This document shows positions 13,791 through 16,037 of a stretch of 16,037 bases of DNA, piece after piece. Under the pieces are notes generated by a model. That model was given only the letters and a program-made list of their open reading frames with translations. It did no database searches and was not told where the DNA came from. How positions within the stretch are numbered: the first letter of the stretch is position 1; every line of letters starts with the position of its first letter. This stretch comes from Acidobacteriota bacterium (GTDB lineage: Bacteria > Acidobacteriota > Terriglobia > Terriglobales > Acidobacteriaceae), in assembly GCA_021805265.1 (NCBI GenBank), contig JAJZFR010000292.1, positions 2,816 to 18,852 on the forward strand, read 5' to 3'. Made by a program: the position numbers and the translations under genes.

Positions 13791-13796
13791 AAAGGA
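13791..13796 (+). promoter_or_regulatory. Shine-Dalgarno of the DUF3224 gene
   Basis: AAAGGA, seven bases before the ATG at 13804. It supports a start that gives a short signal peptide. Confidence 0.65.
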
Positions 13797-13803
13797 ATCT
13801 CTC

Positions 13804-14256
13804 ATGACCGGAATCGTACTGGCAGTTCTTTTGTTTTTCATTCCAACTCACGCAAAGGAGTCACCCGTGGTTCATCACGCGCAAGGTACATTTACGGTCG
13901 ATGTCAAACCCCTTTCTCCTGCGCCTGCCGAGGGGCTGGCGCGCTTCTCCATCAACAAACAGATGCACGGCGATCTCGAAGCCACCACAGTGGGCGAAAT
14001 GCTGACCGGCGGCGATCCAAAGCAGGGCAAAGCGGGCTATGTGGCGATCGAGCGGGTGACCGGTACACTCGACGGCCGGCACGGCAGCTTCGCGCTCGAA
14101 CACATGGCGACCATGGACGCGAATGGGCCGCAGATGACCGTTCTCGTCGTGCCGGGGTCTGGGACCGATGCGTTGCAGGGGATTGCCGGAAAATTCCTCA
14201 TCCACATCGAAAACGGGAAGCATTCCTGGGAACTCGATTACACACTTCCCGAATGA
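13804..14256 (+). CDS. Secreted DUF3224-family protein
   Basis: 150 residues. The N-terminus MTGIVLAVLLFFIPTHAKES is a short Sec-type signal peptide with likely cleavage after THA. The mature part fits DUF3224, a small beta-rich domain of unknown function: HAQGTFTVDV near the start, KQMHGDLEATTVGEM (52-66), AGYVAIERVTGTLDGRHGSF (77-96), VVPGSGTDALQGI (114-126), then HSWELDYTLPE at the end. Other family members I recall often lack a signal peptide, so the exported form is notable but not unique. The gene starts 76 bp after mtnC on the same strand with its own ribosome binding site, so it could be cotranscribed or independent. No catalytic residues are known for this family. Confidence 0.8.
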   Translation: MTGIVLAVLLFFIPTHAKESPVVHHAQGTFTVDVKPLSPAPAEGLARFSINKQMHGDLEATTVGEMLTGGDPKQGKAGYVAIERVTGTLDGRHGSFALEHMATMDANGPQMTVLVVPGSGTDALQGIAGKFLIHIENGKHSWELDYTLPE

Positions 14257-14310
14257 ATTCCTGACCTGGCGACAGTGGCGGCGAATCAATGGCTGAGTTA
14301 GGCTCGAAGA

Positions 14311-15009
14311 GTGATCTTTGAGAATTCAGCGGTGGGCGTGTTGCATGAACTCCAGAAGACGCCCTACGTCCGCTTCAGCGTACTCGCTGTCAGCTCGATC
14401 TTTTTCCTGGTGGATCCGTTCGCTGCAATTCCCTCTTTTCTTGCCATTACGGCTGGCGCAGACAAGCAGCGGCGTTCGCGCATGGCGCGCAAGGGAGCGA
14501 TCACCTGCTTCATTGTTCTCACCTCGTTTGCGCTCGCGGGTCGTGCGATCTTTCGCATGTTTGGGATTACGCTGCCCGCCTTCGAGATTGCTGGCGGGTT
14601 GATCCTGCTGCTCATCGGCCTCGACATGCTCGAGGCCAAGCGGTCCGCAACCCAGGAAGCAAGCGGTGACACCGAGGAGGCTTCCCATAAGGAAGACGCC
14701 GGGATCGTGCCACTGGGAATTCCCATGCTTGCCGGGCCAGGCGCGATTTCGAGCGTAATGGTGCTGGTAGGCCAGGTGACTGTTGCGTGGCAGATGCTGG
14801 CGATTCTCGGCTGTATCGCACTCACGGCGCTGGTGAGCTATCTGGTGCTCTCCGGGGCAGACCAGGTGCGGCGCGTACTCGGCGAGACCGGAATTCGGAT
14901 TCTCGTGCGCATCATGGGTCTGCTGCTGGTGGCACTGGCAATGCAGTTCTTCGTCAATGGTCTGACCGATCTTGGGCTGATTGCCCATTCTCTGAACGGT
15001 GCCAGCTAA
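14311..15009 (+). CDS. MarC-family (UPF0056) integral membrane protein
   Basis: 232 residues with about six hydrophobic segments: roughly 20-45, 62-82, 88-108, 132-155, 160-182 and 202-225. The signatures are FFLVDPFAAIPSFLAIT (31-47) and GIPMLAGPGAISSVMVL (136-152), the two related family motifs that repeat in each half and imply an internal two-fold fold. A hydrophilic, acidic loop (111-130) separates the halves. The family was once linked to multiple antibiotic resistance in E. coli, but that role was not upheld and the substrate is unknown. The start is a GTG at 14311 with only a weak ribosome binding site; no in-frame ATG is near. It is the last protein gene before the rRNA region. No transcription terminator is clear after it. 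Confidence 0.9.
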   Translation: MIFENSAVGVLHELQKTPYVRFSVLAVSSIFFLVDPFAAIPSFLAITAGADKQRRSRMARKGAITCFIVLTSFALAGRAIFRMFGITLPAFEIAGGLILLLIGLDMLEAKRSATQEASGDTEEASHKEDAGIVPLGIPMLAGPGAISSVMVLVGQVTVAWQMLAILGCIALTALVSYLVLSGADQVRRVLGETGIRILVRIMGLLLVALAMQFFVNGLTDLGLIAHSLNGAS

Positions 15010-15096
15010 GAGCAAACCAGTTCGGACTCCGCTGAAAAAGATCGCATGGAGTGAAAACCATTGCCCAGAGCGGCGGCAAGGCATCTATAGGAGACG

Positions 15097-15115
15097 GTTT
15101 CCACAGGTATCCACA
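15097..15115 (+). promoter_or_regulatory. Two DnaA-box-like sequences one helical turn apart
   Basis: GTTTCCACA (15097-15105) and GTATCCACA (15107-15115) have the same orientation and are spaced 10 bp. The second differs from the consensus TTATCCACA at one base, the first at two. They lie within an inverted repeat GTTTCC/GGAAAC (15097-15102 and 15116-15121). They could bind DnaA near the rRNA operon. No AT-rich unwinding region is seen, so this is not a replication origin on this evidence. Confidence 0.3.
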
Positions 15116-15256
15116 GGAAACGGGATCGTTCGGGGTTGCATTTGTGCGCTGGTGTTGCTATTCTCAGGAAGTCGCAAGCAGCCTGGTAACAAATCAAAGA
15201 TTGATTGGGATTAGTTGAGGTTGGTTGCGGTGAGAGAAGCAGGCAGGGAAGAGAAA

Positions 15257-15284
15257 TTAACCAGCTTGCAATCAAACGTATAGT
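15257..15284 (+). promoter_or_regulatory. Candidate upstream promoter (rrn P1 or small-RNA promoter)
   Basis: TTAACC (15257-15262, four of six to the -35 consensus), a 16-nt spacer and TATAGT (15279-15284, five of six to the -10 consensus). Transcription would start near 15291 and run toward 16S. The -10 lies inside a perfect palindrome. Confidence 0.45.
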
Positions 15285-15289
15285 TTGAT
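15271..15289. promoter_or_regulatory. Perfect palindrome over the -10 element (operator-like)
   Basis: ATCAAAC and GTTTGAT, 7-bp arms with a 5-bp spacer GTATA, lie directly over the -10 of the candidate upstream promoter. The size and symmetry suit a dimeric repressor site. I cannot name the regulator. Confidence 0.55.
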
Positions 15290-15432
15290 ACTCTCAGAAA
15301 GTTGCAGTAGAGCGGTGGGCTTCCGGATGTGTAAGCGTCCTAGGTAAGGGAAGCAGGTTCGTTGGGACAGGCGAGGCAAGTGCCCCTGATCCCCTGTAGG
15401 GAATCCTCCAGAGAACATACCATTGCATGACC

Positions 15433-15465
15433 CGGGACTTGTTCCCGCGAGCCTCTATCGGCTCG
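15433..15465 (+). other. Two adjacent hairpins in the rRNA leader region
   Basis: CGGGA/TCCCG (15433-15437 and 15443-15447, 5-nt loop) is followed immediately by CGAGCC/GGCTCG (15448-15453 and 15460-15465, 6-nt loop). No T-run follows on the plus strand, so they are not an intrinsic terminator. They may be RNA structure in a long leader or a small RNA. Confidence 0.4.
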
Positions 15466-15608
15466 GGCAAAAGCTGGTCGATCTTTGAGAATTTGCGCAG
15501 TAGCGATCACATTGGACACGCATCTTGAAGCGAGTCGAAAGTTGATCCACCGAGTTGCAACCGTCGGTCTAGGGACATGGACGGCTCGGGTTTGGATTAA
15601 CCTAAGGC

Positions 15609-15636
15609 TTGACAAAACTTCAAGATATGCGATAGT
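15609..15636 (+). promoter_or_regulatory. Probable main rRNA promoter (rrn P2)
   Basis: A perfect -35 TTGACA (15609-15614), a 16-nt spacer and GATAGT (15631-15636, four of six to the -10 consensus). Transcription would begin near 15643, leaving a leader of about 275 nt before mature 16S. It is the best sigma-70-type match in the region. Confidence 0.65.
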
Positions 15637-15693
15637 CTGGTTGAGGCGCTAAAAACCGTAAGTAGCGAAAGCGAACACGGGATGCGCACAAGT

Positions 15694-15726
15694 TCGAGGA
15701 CAGCCGAAAGCAATTTCGGACCTCGA
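15694..15726 (+). other. Hairpin with GCAA tetraloop in the 16S leader
   Basis: Outer stem TCGAGG/CCTCGA (15694-15699 and 15721-15726) and inner stem CCGAAA/TTTCGG (15704-15709 and 15714-15719) capped by the GNRA-type loop GCAA, with an asymmetric internal loop (ACAG against A). A stable leader element, possibly for antitermination or processing. Confidence 0.6.
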
Positions 15727-15760
15727 TCCAAACGGCACCGCTCAGGCGGAGGGCTGTAAG

Positions 15761-15772
15761 GATCTTTGACAA
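15761..15772 (+). promoter_or_regulatory. BoxA-like antitermination element
   Basis: GATCTTTGACAA contains CTTTGACA, one base off the CTTTAACA core of E. coli rrn boxA, and lies about 155 nt upstream of the 16S start, after the leader hairpin. NusB/S10 binding would be expected if it is real. Confidence 0.45.
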
Positions 15773-15869
15773 TAGGTTGAACGTGCCAGTCGTGAGAAGA
15801 CAAGCAGCTTTGGCTTGATCTTTCTCACAAGGTAAGTCGTCATGAGCCTTCGGGCGGCATGGCGCTGTT

Positions 15870-15898
15870 GGACCCGCTGACCTCCGTCAGTCGAGTCC
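15870..15898 (+). other. Hairpin just upstream of 16S, possible processing site
   Basis: CTGAC/GTCAG (15877-15881 and 15886-15890, loop CTCC) within GGAC/GTCC (15870-15873 and 15895-15898). A short UUCG-type hairpin GCC-TTCG-GGC lies just before it at 15846-15855. It may take part in pre-16S folding; the usual RNase III stem with sequence after 16S cannot be tested here. Confidence 0.45.
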
Positions 15899-15916
15899 GG
15901 CAAGTAATAAACAGTT

Positions 15917-16037
<121 letters not shown>

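Larger units (their letters stand above)
15010..15608. other. 600-bp non-coding region upstream of the rRNA promoter
   Basis: No credible protein gene is seen on either strand; the frames present lack ribosome binding sites and have shadow-like composition. The stretch holds two DnaA-box-like sequences, a palindrome over a candidate promoter, an inverted repeat GCTTCC/GGAAGC (15319-15324 and 15349-15354) and two adjacent hairpins. It may contain a long rRNA leader or an independent small RNA starting near 15291. Confidence 0.5.

Noticed and set aside
15006..15275. 89-residue minus-strand frame between marC and the rRNA leader
   Set aside because: It overlaps the marC end, has unlikely composition and no ribosome binding site. 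The region is better explained as regulatory.
14313..15493. Exact 14-nt match GATCTTTGAGAATT at 14313-14326 and 15480-15493
   Set aside because: One copy is in the marC coding start, the other in the rRNA leader region. One such match in 16 kb is within chance, and no larger repeat surrounds it.
15340..15615. 91-residue minus-strand frame in the rRNA leader
   Set aside because: It lies antisense to a structured leader, has no ribosome binding site and no motif.

Overview
The window reads as a chromosomal segment of an acidobacterium, probably class Terriglobia (subdivision 1, the Terriglobus/Edaphobacter/Granulicella group). The basis is moderately high G+C by eye, the start of a 16S rRNA gene at the right edge whose first ~120 nt look acidobacterial, the ybeY-corC-era order, and a periplasmic TonB_C protein of a kind I associate with that phylum. 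This is inference from the sequence; I ran no search.

Layout, left to right. (1) 3-2988, plus strand: a tightly overlapped housekeeping operon of ybeY (5' end cut off), a CorC/HlyC-type CBS membrane protein and the GTPase era. This era is about 100 residues longer than usual and carries an internal tandem 5-residue repeat. (2) 3002-5660, minus: a GAF-GGDEF diguanylate cyclase, the molybdenum-cofactor enzyme moaA and a small two-helix membrane protein. (3) 5853-6357: a divergent pair of small genes, a putative zinc-ribbon protein (minus) and a small basic protein (plus), separated by 49 bp that hold three alternating half-sites. (4) 6381-9145, minus: a three-gene unit with a two-domain KaiC-like ATPase and two upstream genes that are paralogs of each other and that I cannot assign to a known family. 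This is the strongest candidate for an undescribed system. (5) 9440-11552, minus: trmJ (tRNA 2'-O-methyltransferase) followed by a secreted TonB_C protein. (6) 11672-13727, plus: mtnB-mtnD-mtnC, three steps of the methionine salvage pathway. (7) 13804-15009, plus: a secreted DUF3224 protein and a MarC-family membrane protein. (8) 15010-16037: a ~900-nt rRNA leader with two candidate tandem promoters, the upstream one overlaid by a perfect palindrome, several hairpins and a boxA-like element, then the 5' end of 16S rRNA.

How the genes fit together. Region 1 is ribosome maturation (YbeY and Era both act on 16S rRNA/30S assembly). Region 6 recycles methylthioadenosine-derived methylthioribulose 1-phosphate toward methionine; mtnD and mtnC overlap, which suits their consecutive steps. 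Region 4 looks like a signalling ATPase with dedicated partners: the last two genes share a 4-nt GTGA overlap, and the first two share a recognisable N-terminal domain. No kaiA, kaiB, histidine kinase or response regulator is visible beside it. I see no insertion sequence, integrase, tRNA gene or CRISPR array in the window.
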